In this document: piece by piece, positions 10,801 to 19,708 of the stretch
How positions within the stretch are numbered: the stretch's first letter is position 1
Layout of the letters: every line of letters begins with the position of its first letter
Assembly: GCA_013399875.1 (NCBI GenBank)
Contig: VXAZ01002362.1
Coordinates: 254,456 to 318,455 of the forward strand
Source of the DNA: Gymnorhina tibicen
Taxonomy: Eukaryota; Chordata; Aves; Passeriformes; Artamidae
Reading direction: 5' to 3'
Length of the DNA stretch: 64,000 nt
Position numbers and translations under genes: made by a program
The notes under the pieces: generated by a model
What the model saw: the letters and a program-made list of their open reading frames with translations, nothing else
What the model was told of the DNA's origin: nothing
Databases searched by the model: none

Positions 10801-12673
10801 CAGACTCAAAGCAGTCAAAAGAGGGACTTCATACTGCTAATCTTCCAGAGCACTCTCAGATCCATGGAGAGGACAGATTTACTCATCACCATTTACTTGT
10901 CATCACCAGAGCAGCAGCTTATTGCACTGCAGGCAGCCCACGTGCTGCAGTGCCACGGGCTTTGTTCTCTCTGCATTCTGACAGCCAGCAGAAAAGTGGA
11001 ACCAGAGAACCAAATAAAACTCGAAAAATCAGCTCTCAAAGCACATTTCACACCTCTTTTCTCCAGAAAAATGAGCAGCAGAAAATCACCTCTGTCCTTC
11101 CCTGCTAAACACTTTTCTAAGTTAAATGTGGCTGACCCCAGAGTTATCTGAAGAGTAGAATCTTTACCCATGACATCTCTAACGAACTCCGGGGGAGGTC
11201 GTGGTGCCCATTCATTCAGTTTTTCAGGAATTGGTACAGTCTTTTCCTGCAAGAACAAACCAACCAGCCATCAGTATCCTCCAGGAGCAAAGTCTGCAAT
11301 TTTAACACATTGTTGAAAGGCGGGATACGTCTGACAACAGCCTCTTCCACCAACTGACAGATCTCAGAAGGAGCACAGCTGCAGCAATTTCTTCATGCAC
11401 AGGGATCAGGCGCAGGCAAAAGAGGAGAATCAGAAGGGATCCTCTCTGTCCCTCACATTCAGGCCTGCAGGTCAACAAACCCCAGGAGGATTAGGAGTGT
11501 CTGTGCCTCTTTTCAGCACGGGAACTAGAAGGAAGCATGTCAGCACCTCCAAGCACTCGCGGGAACTGAGCATAATTCCACTACCAGTGGGGTGGGAAAC
11601 GATGAAAGGTATTTGTGCACCTTCCATGCCAGAGCTAGAGGACAGGGAAGAGCAGGGGAGGGAGAACACATGGTGCAAGGTCAGAGGAAGAATGCGGTGC
11701 AGGGAAGTCTCAGCCTGCTGCAGCACTCACAGAGCGGGGGGTGAGAGTCTCGTCCTAGCAAAAACCTCCTCAGGAAAGGATCAGAACACCCAGTTAGGGG
11801 ATCAGGGTCATGCTCCTGCATATTAAAAGCAGTGGATAGAGGAAAGACCAGCGGGCAGAGCACTGAGGGGCCCCTGGGTTCCCAGAGAAGCGTCTCTCTC
11901 CTCACAGCATCCCAGAAAAGACGGATCCCTCTTCCCTCACAGCAACCCGGTGTGTGTGGGAGTCGGTCCCTCTCCCCTTGAGGACCCGGCAAGGAGGAAG
12001 GGGGCGTGTGTCGATCCCCTCACCGAACCGGGAAGGAAGAACGGGGGGGTTGGTCCCTCTCCTCACAGACCCCGGGGAGGGGGTGTCGGTTCCTCTTCCC
12101 TCATGGACATGGAGAGGAGAAAGGGGAGGTTGGTCCCTCTCCCCTCACGGACCCCGAAGGAGGGGAAAGGGGGTGTTAGTCGCTCTTCTCTCACAGACCC
12201 AGAGGTGGAGGTCTCGGCGTCCCTCTCCCCTCACGGACTCCGGGGGCGGGGTGGGGGTCTCGGCGTCCCTCCTCCCTCTCAGACACCGAGAGGGTCTCGG
12301 TGTTCCTCTCATCTCACAGACACCCGAGGGTGGGGGGCTCGGTGTCCCTCTGCCCTCACAGACCCCGGGGGTGGGGGGTCTCGGTATCCCTCTCCCCTCA
12401 CGGACCCGGGGCGGTCTCGGTGTCCCTCTCCCCTCACGGACTCTGGGGGTGGGGGGTGTTTCGATGTCTCTCTTCCCTCATGGACCCCGTGGGGGTCTCA
12501 GCGTCCCTTTCCTCTCCCGCCGCCCCGGGCCGTGCCCCGGCGGGTGCCCTCACCGGGTTCCTCATGAGGCGCTCGAGGCGGAGGCGCTGCTCCTCGGCCG
12601 CGCTCCGAGGGATGACGAGCGGCTGCGGCTCCTTGCGGGGCCGGGGCGGCCGCGGGGCCGAGGGCGCCGCCAT
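4688..12673 (-). CDS. PRKRIP1: PRKR-interacting protein 1, complete coding region in six exons
   Basis: Small, highly charged nuclear protein. Family members bind double-stranded RNA and inhibit the kinase PKR, and are seen in catalytic spliceosome structures as a long helix. Exons 12554-12673, 11168-11246, 9679-9779, 8837-8922, 7104-7171 and 4688-4803 join in frame into 189 residues plus TGA; human is about 184. Recognisable blocks are [63 protein letters not shown], the basic helix FQKKLERNK...[19 protein letters not shown] and an acidic C-terminus ending EPSFVMGRG. There is no signal peptide or membrane segment. The start is fixed by the family N-terminus and by a CpG/CRE promoter directly upstream. 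Its position between SH2B2 and the ORAI2-like promoter matches human 7q22.1. Confidence 0.96.
4804..7103 (-). other. PRKRIP1 intron 5
   Basis: About 2.3 kb, AT-rich, with no exon or clear repeat. It is the longest PRKRIP1 intron. Confidence 0.8.
7104..7171 (-). CDS. PRKRIP1: PRKRIP1 exon 5
   Basis: 68 nt, acceptor TTTATAG, donor AAAG|GTCAGT. It encodes [20 protein letters not shown] and EK, a lysine-rich helix. It is the second exon of this gene with a GTCAG donor. Confidence 0.93.
7172..8836 (-). other. PRKRIP1 intron 4
   Basis: About 1.7 kb, AT-rich, with no recognised element. Confidence 0.8.
8837..8922 (-). CDS. PRKRIP1: PRKRIP1 exon 4
   Basis: 86 nt, acceptor CAATTACAG, donor AAGCG|GTAAGG. 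It encodes [20 protein letters not shown] and QTAKRRRK, the strongly basic helical core. Confidence 0.95.
8923..9678 (-). other. PRKRIP1 intron 3
   Basis: A 756-bp intron. Its last 93 nt are open in the frame of exon 4 and include an in-frame ATG at 9015-9013, but there is no family similarity there, so I treat it as intron. Confidence 0.8.
9679..9779 (-). CDS. PRKRIP1: PRKRIP1 exon 3
   Basis: 101 nt, acceptor TTGCTGCAG, donor AAG|GTCAGC. It encodes [20 protein letters not shown] and [13 protein letters not shown]. The donor departs from the GTRAGT consensus at +3, so it is predicted to be weak. Confidence 0.95.
9780..11167 (-). other. PRKRIP1 intron 2
   Basis: About 1.4 kb of unremarkable sequence. 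I recognise no repeat, exon or RNA gene. Confidence 0.8.
11168..11246 (-). CDS. PRKRIP1: PRKRIP1 exon 2
   Basis: 79 nt, acceptor TCTTGCAG, donor ATGG|GTAAAG. It encodes [19 protein letters not shown] and EFVRDVM, almost identical to the human segment. Confidence 0.96.
11247..12553 (-). other. PRKRIP1 intron 1
   Basis: The first 600 bp after the donor are almost entirely a degenerate GC-rich minisatellite (11955-12530). The rest shows no recognised element. Confidence 0.85.
11955..12530. repeat. GC-rich minisatellite in PRKRIP1 intron 1, about 14 units of 35-48 bp
   Basis: Units begin TCGGTGTCCCTCTCCCCTCA and continue GGACCCCGGGGGTGGGGG with length variation. The best-preserved copies are at 12190-12480. 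The sense strand of PRKRIP1 carries both G-rich and GA-rich parts of each unit. Confidence 0.85.
12554..12673 (-). CDS. PRKRIP1: PRKRIP1 exon 1 (coding part)
   Basis: ATG at 12673-12671, 40 codons ([10 protein letters not shown] to LERLMRNP), donor CCG|GTGAGG. The frame is also open for about 104 codons upstream, into CR1-derived sequence. The Met chosen matches the family N-terminus and lies just downstream of the CRE/GC-box promoter. Confidence 0.94.
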
Positions 12674-12689
12674 GTTCCAGCCCTGGCCG

Positions 12690-12712
12690 CGCCCCGCCCC
12701 CCGTGACGTCAC
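12690..12712 (-). promoter_or_regulatory. PRKRIP1 promoter core: GC box and full CRE palindrome
   Basis: CCCCGCCCC lies at 12692-12700, beside the perfect 10-bp palindrome GTGACGTCAC at 12703-12712, 30-40 bp upstream of the PRKRIP1 ATG in CpG-rich DNA. A full CRE (TGACGTCA) is the classic CREB/ATF site. Use is inferred from motif and position. Confidence 0.65.
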
Positions 12713-12836
12713 GGCGAGCGACGCGGGCGGCGCTGTCATGGCGGGTGCGGTGAGGGCTGGGGAGAGGCGGGAGGTCTGTAAGGGACTCCTGTGTGAGGGG
12801 CCGCTGTGCGGGGCCCTCAGCGCCAGCATGGGCCAC

Positions 12837-13030
12837 GGAATCAGGTCGGGAAACACCTCTGGGATCACCGAACCCAATCTCTGCCCTATCACCACCCTGT
12901 CAACTAGAGCACTGAGTGCTACAAGTTGTTTCTTGAACACCTCACGGACGATGATTCCACCACCTCCCTGGGCAGCCTGTGCCAATGTCTAATCACCGTT
13001 TCTGTGAAGTAATTCCTCCTCCTAATGTCC
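12837..13030 (-). mobile_element. CR1 LINE 3' tail (diverged), copy 1 of a four-copy run
   Basis: The reverse-complement CR1 words are recognisable, diverged: GGGATCACCGAACCCAATC and GGGCAGCCTGTGCCAATGTC, followed by GTGAAGTAATTCCTCCTCC. 5'-truncated and non-coding. Confidence 0.75.
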
Positions 13031-13051
13031 GTACCGTTCAGCAGGAGGCTG

Positions 13052-13258
13052 AAGGCACAGAGTTACCAAACTCTGTGGTTGGAAGGGCCCTCTGTAGATC
13101 ATCCAGTCCAACCCCACTGCCAAGGCAGGGTCACCCAGAGCAGGTGACACAGGAATGCGTCCAGGTGGGTTTGGAGTGTCTCCAGACAGGGAGACTCCAC
13201 GCTCTTCCTGGGCAGCCTGTCCCAGTGCTCTGCCACCCTCAATGGGATTCTTTGAAGG
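13052..13258 (-). mobile_element. CR1 LINE 3' tail, copy 2 of the run
   Basis: It shows GTGGTTGGAAGGGCCCTCTG, ATCATCCAGTCCAACCCC and GGGCAGCCTGTCCCAGTGCT in the usual CR1 order. Confidence 0.85.
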
Positions 13259-13455
13259 TGCAGAGTCACAGAACGATGGTTCCGGTTGGAAGGGACCACT
13301 GGGGTCACCCAGTCCACCCCCCTGCTCCAGCATGGTCCCCCGAGTGTGGCATTCAGGGCTGTGTCCAGAGGGCTTTTGGGGGACCCCCCACACCCTCGCT
13401 GTGCAAGCCTGTGCCAGTGGCTTGATCACCCACACAGTGAAGAAGTTCTTCCTCG
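13259..13455 (-). mobile_element. CR1 LINE 3' tail, copy 3 of the run
   Basis: It begins AGAGTCACAGAACGATGG and continues GGTTGGAAGGGACCACTG and AGTGAAGAAGTTCTTCCTC. Diverged and 5'-truncated. Confidence 0.85.
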
Positions 13456-13935
13456 TAGAATCACAGGATGGTTTGGGTTGGAAGGGACCTAAAAGATCTT
13501 CCTATTCCAAACCTCTGACATGGTCAGGGATGCCACCCACTAGACCAGGTTGCTCAGAGCTCTGTCCTACCTGGCCTTGAACATTTCCAGGGTTGGGGCT
13601 GTCAGAGATTTTCAGGGCAATCTCTGCCAGGGCGACACCACCTTCACAGCAAAGAATTTAATCCCAATATCTAATCTTAACTCACTCTTTCAGTTTGAAG
13701 CCGTTTCCCCATTTGTCACTACAAATTCTTGTTCAAAGTCTTTCTGCATCTTTCTTGTCCATTTGGGTACTGAAAGGCCACAATTAGGTCACCCTGAAGC
13801 CTTCTCTTTTCCAGGCTGAACAATCCCCAATTTTCTTAGTCTTTCCTTGTAGGAGAGGTGCTCCACCCCTCTAATCATCTGGTTTGCCTTCTCTGGGCTC
13901 ACTCCAACAGGCCCACGTCTTGTGTTTAGGTGGAA
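13456..13935 (-). mobile_element. CR1 LINE 3' tail, copy 4 of the run (longest)
   Basis: It begins TAGAATCACAGGATGGTTTG and runs through GACCAGGTTGCTCAGAGC and GAATTTAATCCCAATATC to GCTCACTCCAACAGGCCC. At about 480 bp it is the longest CR1 copy here. It carries no intact reverse transcriptase. Confidence 0.9.
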
Positions 13936-16237
13936 CTGCCTGTGCTCCAGCCTCTCATCCCGTTGCTCAGCACCGCTGAGCAGGGCCTGGCTCCAGCCTC
14001 TGACATCCTCCCTCAGACACTCAAATACTCAGATACAACTTGTTCTCTGCGTCACTCCTCCCATGTCCCAGCTGCAGCCGTGCATCCTGCTCCTGCCAAA
14101 GCTGTGTTTGCTGAGCTCTGATGTCCCCTGTCCCCTCACGCACGTTCTTGGGGCTGCAGCGAGTGCAGTCTGTCCCCAGCAGGCTGCATTAGCGAGGCAG
14201 CTCCGGCATCTGCTGTGCTCTGTCCAGGCTGAGCCTGAGGAGGGTGAAAATTCAGTGTGTTTTTTTCCCTGGCACCCTCAGCCCTGCCAAATCCCTTCCC
14301 TGTGAGGGTGTAAGCGATACAGCACTTCCTGGTGCCCCCGTGGCACGCTGCCTGCACCATCTGTTCGTGTCACTTTGGTCATTAACCAGCGCGGCCCGCG
14401 GGCTTTGTCTGCTGACAGTGATGAACGGCAGCACCATTCCCCACAGCACGGCCCTGTCGGGCGCTGGGAGATGTGGGCAGGTAGCAGCGGGGGGGATGCT
14501 GTGCTGTCTGCATCCATATTCACACCTGGGATTTACAGGAACAGTGCTTGGATGAGCTGAGGGCTGGTACACCCAAATCCACGCTTGCCTGACGGAGCTG
14601 GAGGAAGCCGTGGTGGGGAAGAGGAGCTGGAGCTGGCTGCAGTACAGGCCTCCACTGCAAGCCAAATTTCGTTTCAAGTCGCTGTGGCCCTACAGAAATG
14701 GTATGGCATGTGCTGGGGCCGTGTGTGCGTCACAGAATTAGCCGTAAAGGTCAGCTGCAATGGAAGAGGGGCATAAGCCTTTGTGCGGTTTATGGAGCTA
14801 AGCCGGAGCTGGGAAGTTGGGCTCTGGGTTTCAGACAGCTTCGTGCTGTGCATGTGGAGAGGGTGACAGAAAGGGGAACAGAGAGGTTGGGAATGGCTCC
14901 TTCTGAGATTTATAGTTCATTTGTATGGCCTGAATTTATTAAGCCTCCATTCTCTTCCCCTTTCTGTGGAGAAAATCGGAGCTGATCCTCAGGTTCAGCC
15001 CTGTGTTTACAAAAGACTTTTCAACCTCCGCTGAGGTTGCTATGGAAATCACACTAGTTTGTGTCTCGTGTTTTTCTTACCAACCTGATTTGTAAAAGAA
15101 TGGTGTGAATTTAGTGCTGGCTGAGTTCCCAGCTGGCCGCTGGTTCTGGAAGGCATCCTTGCAGTCTCAGCCCTGGCTGGAGCAATGCAAACAGCTTCCT
15201 CCGTGCTGTCTGCCAGCTCCCCAGCTCCCGTGCCTGTGGCTCTCCCAGCCTTGGGTCCTCTTCAGCCCACCAGGATAGAAACCATCCACTGCCAGGCTGG
15301 ACTCAGTCCTGCCAGGAAGACACCGGCTCTGTTGCAGAGGCCAGGGCAGGTCCCCTGTCCCCTCTCAGTCACTGCAGACTGTTTTACAAAGCAGAACTGC
15401 TGCAAACCGATTGAGTTTCCACTGCTGAGTCCTAAGCACAACACAGGCTGGTTTAGCTCACTAATCCCTAAAGTTTCACCCTGTTTCTTCCTCACAGCCA
15501 CCTCTCCAAACACACAGCTTCCCAAAGCAGGGGTGTGAATGATGAGCTACCAGGACTCAGCCCTCCCATGCCAGTCCCCATGGGAGGAAGGCAGAATGGT
15601 AGCCTGGAGGCTGCAGGGAGCAGCTGGATTCACTTGCCCAGAACATGGCTTGTTCCAGCCACAGCTCACAGGCCCAGGACACAAACAGGCAGCTGCCCGT
15701 CATCCAGCAGAGCCCATGCAAACCATGGGGAAAGAGACCTGGGAACATCTCTCTCTCAAACTACACGTTGAGGGAGTTGGTGCAGACTCTTGATGTATTA
15801 CGCATGTTTTACTTTAAATAAATCTGGGGAGGGGGGCAAGACAGTTACTTGGGTCATACAAAACCAGAAAGTATTTCGTCAAAATACAAAGCTCACAAAA
15901 TCAGAGCGCTGGGCTGGGATCTGGGCAGGACTGGGCTTACTGAGGTCAGCGGATTTGCATTAGAACAGGGTATTGTTTTCATAGGTCAGTTCAAACCAAA
16001 CAACAAAACTCGGCTCCCTGTCTTTATCAGAGAAGCTCATTTGTGTTTCTGAGGAGTTTTCCTACCAAAGGGTTCTTTCTGGAAGCACTGCAATCCTTTG
16101 CTGAGACAGACCCTGCACGTCAGGCAGGAGCAGCCGTGGAGCTCCAACACCCACATGAAACGTGGGCGGCTGCGCTGCTAAAATCCCTTTGCATTTTTGT
16201 CCTGTTCATGGTATGTGCCAGGACACAGCTCAGTGCC

Positions 16238-16300
16238 AGCATCCCTGCAGACCAGTCCAGCATTCCCGCAGACCAGTCCAGCATCCCTGCAGCCCAGTCC
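16238..16300. repeat. 21-bp tandem repeat, 3 copies
   Basis: Three near-identical copies of AGCATCCCTGCAGACCAGTC plus one base in intergenic DNA. Confidence 0.8.
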
Positions 16301-17394
16301 TTCTCTGGCCCCGGGCAGAGGGCACTGCTGGCATGGAATCCAGCCCACACGCTGAGGCCGCTTTCCCCTTGTTTCACCATCAAATCTCTGCGTTAGATGT
16401 TGTTTTGTCCTGCCCCTGCCCTTCCAGACACCCTGTGAAAGGAAAGGGATGTTTTCCAGCAAGACTGATGCTGTAATTAGTCAATTTGCTAATAAGCTGA
16501 GGTGTGAACGGCTTTCCATGAGGCAGGAGGAGCAGCTGTCCCGCAGGCACAGCCCTCAGTGTCACCTCCCCAGCTGCCCAGCTCCTGATGGATGAGCTCT
16601 CCAGGAGCGGTGAAAAGGCTCTGGTGACTTTTGGGGAGGGAATGTTTTTGTGAATGGATCATGACACAGCCATGGCCTGATTACCGAGCTGAGCAGCTCC
16701 CTCCACCCCCCCAAAAGCCATGTGTTAGCTGCGTCTGTCACTGCTGAGCTGTCACAGTACAGTCTGGGACAATGCTCCAGTTTTCCCAGGGGATTCTCAG
16801 CAGAAAAGAGCACACTAGAAAGACATACAACGTCAGAGCATGAGGCACAGTCTCCCAGGAGAGATGAAGGCAGAGGAGGGGGAATGACAGGCCATGGGGA
16901 ATTGCTGGGAGATGCTAGCACAGGCCTTCAGCAAGGCAGGGCCACCTCCACAGCCCTGGGCTGCTCATTCCCGATTATCCCTGGCATTCTGGCTTGCACC
17001 ACTGACAAACCAGACAAAGTAAATAACAGGCTGGGAGGAGAGGAAACCCTGTCCTGTACAGCCTGGACCCACCCTCCTCCTCCCTCTGCTCAGCAGTGAG
17101 GAGAAGCCTCCACTCCCTTCCTCCTCTTTTCTCAGCGTGCTCCAGCAGGCAGAGACAGACCGAGCCTGGCCCCAGCTGCCTGGAGATAGCAAGGAGGTCT
17201 GCACACATGAGACATGACAGCACCCTCCCTCTCTTTTTCCTTCTTTTTTTTCATGCAGCAAATCCAGCAAAGGCCCAAGCTCTTGCTCACGTGCTGTTGT
17301 TTTTGCAAGTGATTTTATTTTAAAACTGGAACTTGAGTTCTCCATTTGTTTAACAAGTCCCCTCCCTCCCCTTTCTTTTTTTAAATAAAATTAA

Positions 17395-17400
17395 TTTATT
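17395..17400 (-). promoter_or_regulatory. Candidate distal SH2B2 poly(A) signal
   Basis: AATAAA on the minus strand in an AT-rich tract about 2 kb past the stop. A second AATAAA lies at 17314-17319. The paired signals suit a real 3' end, but expression data would be needed to choose. Confidence 0.45.
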
Positions 17401-18377
17401 CTACACAACAGTAAACTCTTCCAGACTCTTCCCTATTTACAAATTAACATTTTTTGCTTGCAGATCATTGCTTCCCCATCCTTTTCCTATCCTGTGACAC
17501 AGAAAGTGAGAAACAAAGCCAATAGCTGAAGGTCTGTAAGGCAGTGCTCCCATCCAGCCCTCTGGATCCCACCCTTGGGACCTCAGGGAAGAACCAGAGT
17601 GATGATGTCTGTGTCAGATCTGGAGATCTCCCCTCATCCACTGTGTGTGTTAAACCATCAACCAAGAGCATCCAGCCTTTCCCTGCTCCTCTGAGCTGTG
17701 TTTTAGCTGGGCTGAGGAAGGAGAAATACCCTCAACAGAGCAAACTGCTCGCGCTGCCCTCTGAAGGGCCGTGTGTTTGGGGAGAAGGTGGCATTTACTG
17801 TAGGAATGGGATCCACCAGCCCTCGTCTCACACGCCATGGGCCAGAAAGGCAGCTCTCACACCACAGGAGGAGGGAAGGAGGCTTGGAGACACCTTCCCT
17901 GCCCTCTTGAAGCAGGAGGCACATGTGAGTCAAGCGCTGGGGACATGCATTGGCTAGCTCAGGAAAGAAGGCACCTAATAAATAAAAATTCAGCCGAGCC
18001 CAATTCCAGGCAAATTTGATGGGTATTTTTTTGAGGTTGTGGCTTGGCTTGTACCTCTTTGCACTAAGTGGTAACTTCCAGCTGGGTATGGTGGGGTCTG
18101 CTCTAGCTGGAGACCTATCCAGACGCTCCAAAGCCACCTGGCTTAGGTCCTGTGAGCACTGTCACTCCTGTGTCACTGCCACACGAGGAGCCAGGAGTGC
18201 TGGTGCTGGATAAGACAAGCTCTGTGAGCCAAACCAAGGGGGACGTGCAAACAACTTTTTCTGCAAGCAAAGCTGCCCTTCTGGAGGGTCTCCCACCCCA
18301 CAAGAGGGACAAACCCTGGCCTGTAAAACCATCCTCAGGGCTTCCAGGACCTGCTGGAAAAGAATCAACGTAGTGTT

Positions 18378-18383
18378 TTTATT
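18378..18383 (-). promoter_or_regulatory. Candidate proximal SH2B2 poly(A) signal
   Basis: AATAAA on the minus strand about 1 kb after the SH2B2 stop codon. It is a canonical hexamer, with no evidence of use in the sequence beyond position. Confidence 0.4.
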
Positions 18384-19394
18384 CCTGGGAGCCCAGCCAA
18401 GCACCTGCAAGGCAAAGCTGTCCCTCACCTCTGGACACAGCCCCTGGCCTCTGCCTGACCCCCCCGAGACATCCCGAATGACCAAAAACTGATGTAAAGA
18501 GGGGGTGTTGTCGTATTTTCCAAGGTTTGCCTTGAGCAATGGAAAACACAGCCCAGCTGTGGCAGAGAAGAGGCAGAAGGCTGAGCTGATGCCCTTGCAG
18601 AGAGCTTAGGTTTTGAAAAATCAAGGAAGAGAGAGAGGAAGAAAGGATTATCCAGGGATTCTCTGTTGGTACAACAAGGAGAGAAAGGAAACAAAGGAAC
18701 AGAAAAGGCAGGACAGCAGGAAAACCCTTCCTTGAATGCAATTCATTAAGCTTTGGACAAAAACCTTCTTCTGTCAGAGGGTAGGAAACACATGCCCCAG
18801 AGGGAGCCCAAAAGCCAGCCCAGATAAACCCTCAGGCCTCTGCAGCAGCACCCTCTCAGTGCTAGATGTGTGCGAGAAGAGTCTCTGCATGGGGATCTGA
18901 CATTTCCATGCTCATCCCAAAACGCTGGAGTCCCTCAGCAGCTGGTTGGCAGGGTGATGGTGCCAGAAGGATATTGGCCATGCTGGACTCTTCCCCCAGA
19001 GGGGACATGCCAAGGTACTTTGGCTGGAGGATGGAGCCTGTCACAGCTTCGGGTGCCATCCCACGATGGTCACACCCAGGAGGAGATGCAGGGAGCCCGG
19101 CTCAGCCCAGGGAGAGCTCTTGGTCCAGAGGGAAGGAGAAGAGGCTGCAAGCTCTAAAATGGCACTGACTCTTTCAGCCTCCCACACCCCCAGCACTGCC
19201 CCAACCCTGGGGCTGGCGCCAGGTCCAGCTGGGACATTGCCCACCGCTGCCACAGCTCCCAAAAGCAGCAGGGAGCGAGGAGGACATCCCGGCTGGGTCG
19301 CTGGTGGTGGCAGGAGGAGGTGGCGAGGCTGGCGCAGCGGTGAGGGGCACGGCTGCCCCGCTCCCCGCACCGTGCAGCCCCCAGCACGGGGGGC

Positions 19395-19708
19395 TCAGTA
19401 GAAGGAGTACTGGTTTTCCACCGCCCGGGTCCGGCTCCGGGCACTGTCAGCCTCGTGGTAGTCCTCGGCACTGGCGGCAGGGGGCTCCGGCCGGCGCTCG
19501 GCGCTGTCGCTGCGGCTCCGGGGGCCCAGGGCACCCTCCAGGCGGTGGTAGGGTGCGGGGACCGGGACAGGGGGGGCCGCGGCCACCCCCTCAGCGGGTG
19601 GCGGGGCCGGCGGGCCCGTGGGTGCTGGGCTGCAGAAGTAGTGTGGAGGTGGCAGGTCGGCCCGGCAGCCCTGTGGCTGCGACACGAGGGGCGGCGGGGG
19701 GCCGGTGT
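19395..19708 (-). CDS. SH2B2: SH2B2 last coding exon (Pro-rich tail and C-terminal Tyr)
   Basis: It starts after CCCTTGCAG and ends with TGA at 19397-19395. It encodes a Pro/Ala-rich low-complexity tail, the conserved [10 protein letters not shown] motif and the terminal AVENQYSFY. The tail is of biased composition and alignable to mammals only in patches, whereas the last ten residues are nearly invariant. Confidence 0.93.

Larger units (their letters stand above)
12720..17313. other. PRKRIP1-SH2B2 intergenic region
   Basis: The PRKRIP1-proximal 1.1 kb is four consecutive CR1 tails. The remainder (13940-17310) has a short 21-bp tandem repeat (16238-16300) but no recognisable gene. Confidence 0.75.
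17314..19394 (-). other. SH2B2: SH2B2 3' untranslated region (end uncertain)
   Basis: No minus-strand exon follows the SH2B2 stop before PRKRIP1, so this stretch is taken as the 3'UTR. Minus-strand AATAAA signals occur at 18378-18383, 17395-17400 and 17314-17319. Usage of the distal pair would give a 3'UTR of about 2 kb, and the proximal one about 1 kb. The extent is inferred from signals alone. Confidence 0.5.

Noticed and set aside
11950..12706. Open frames of 205-250 codons on the plus strand
   Set aside because: Translation of the PRKRIP1 intron 1 minisatellite; several frames are open in parallel and the peptides are repeats of the unit.
13022..13580. Several open frames of 70-148 codons upstream of PRKRIP1
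   Set aside because: All lie within truncated CR1 tails that contain no reverse-transcriptase domain.
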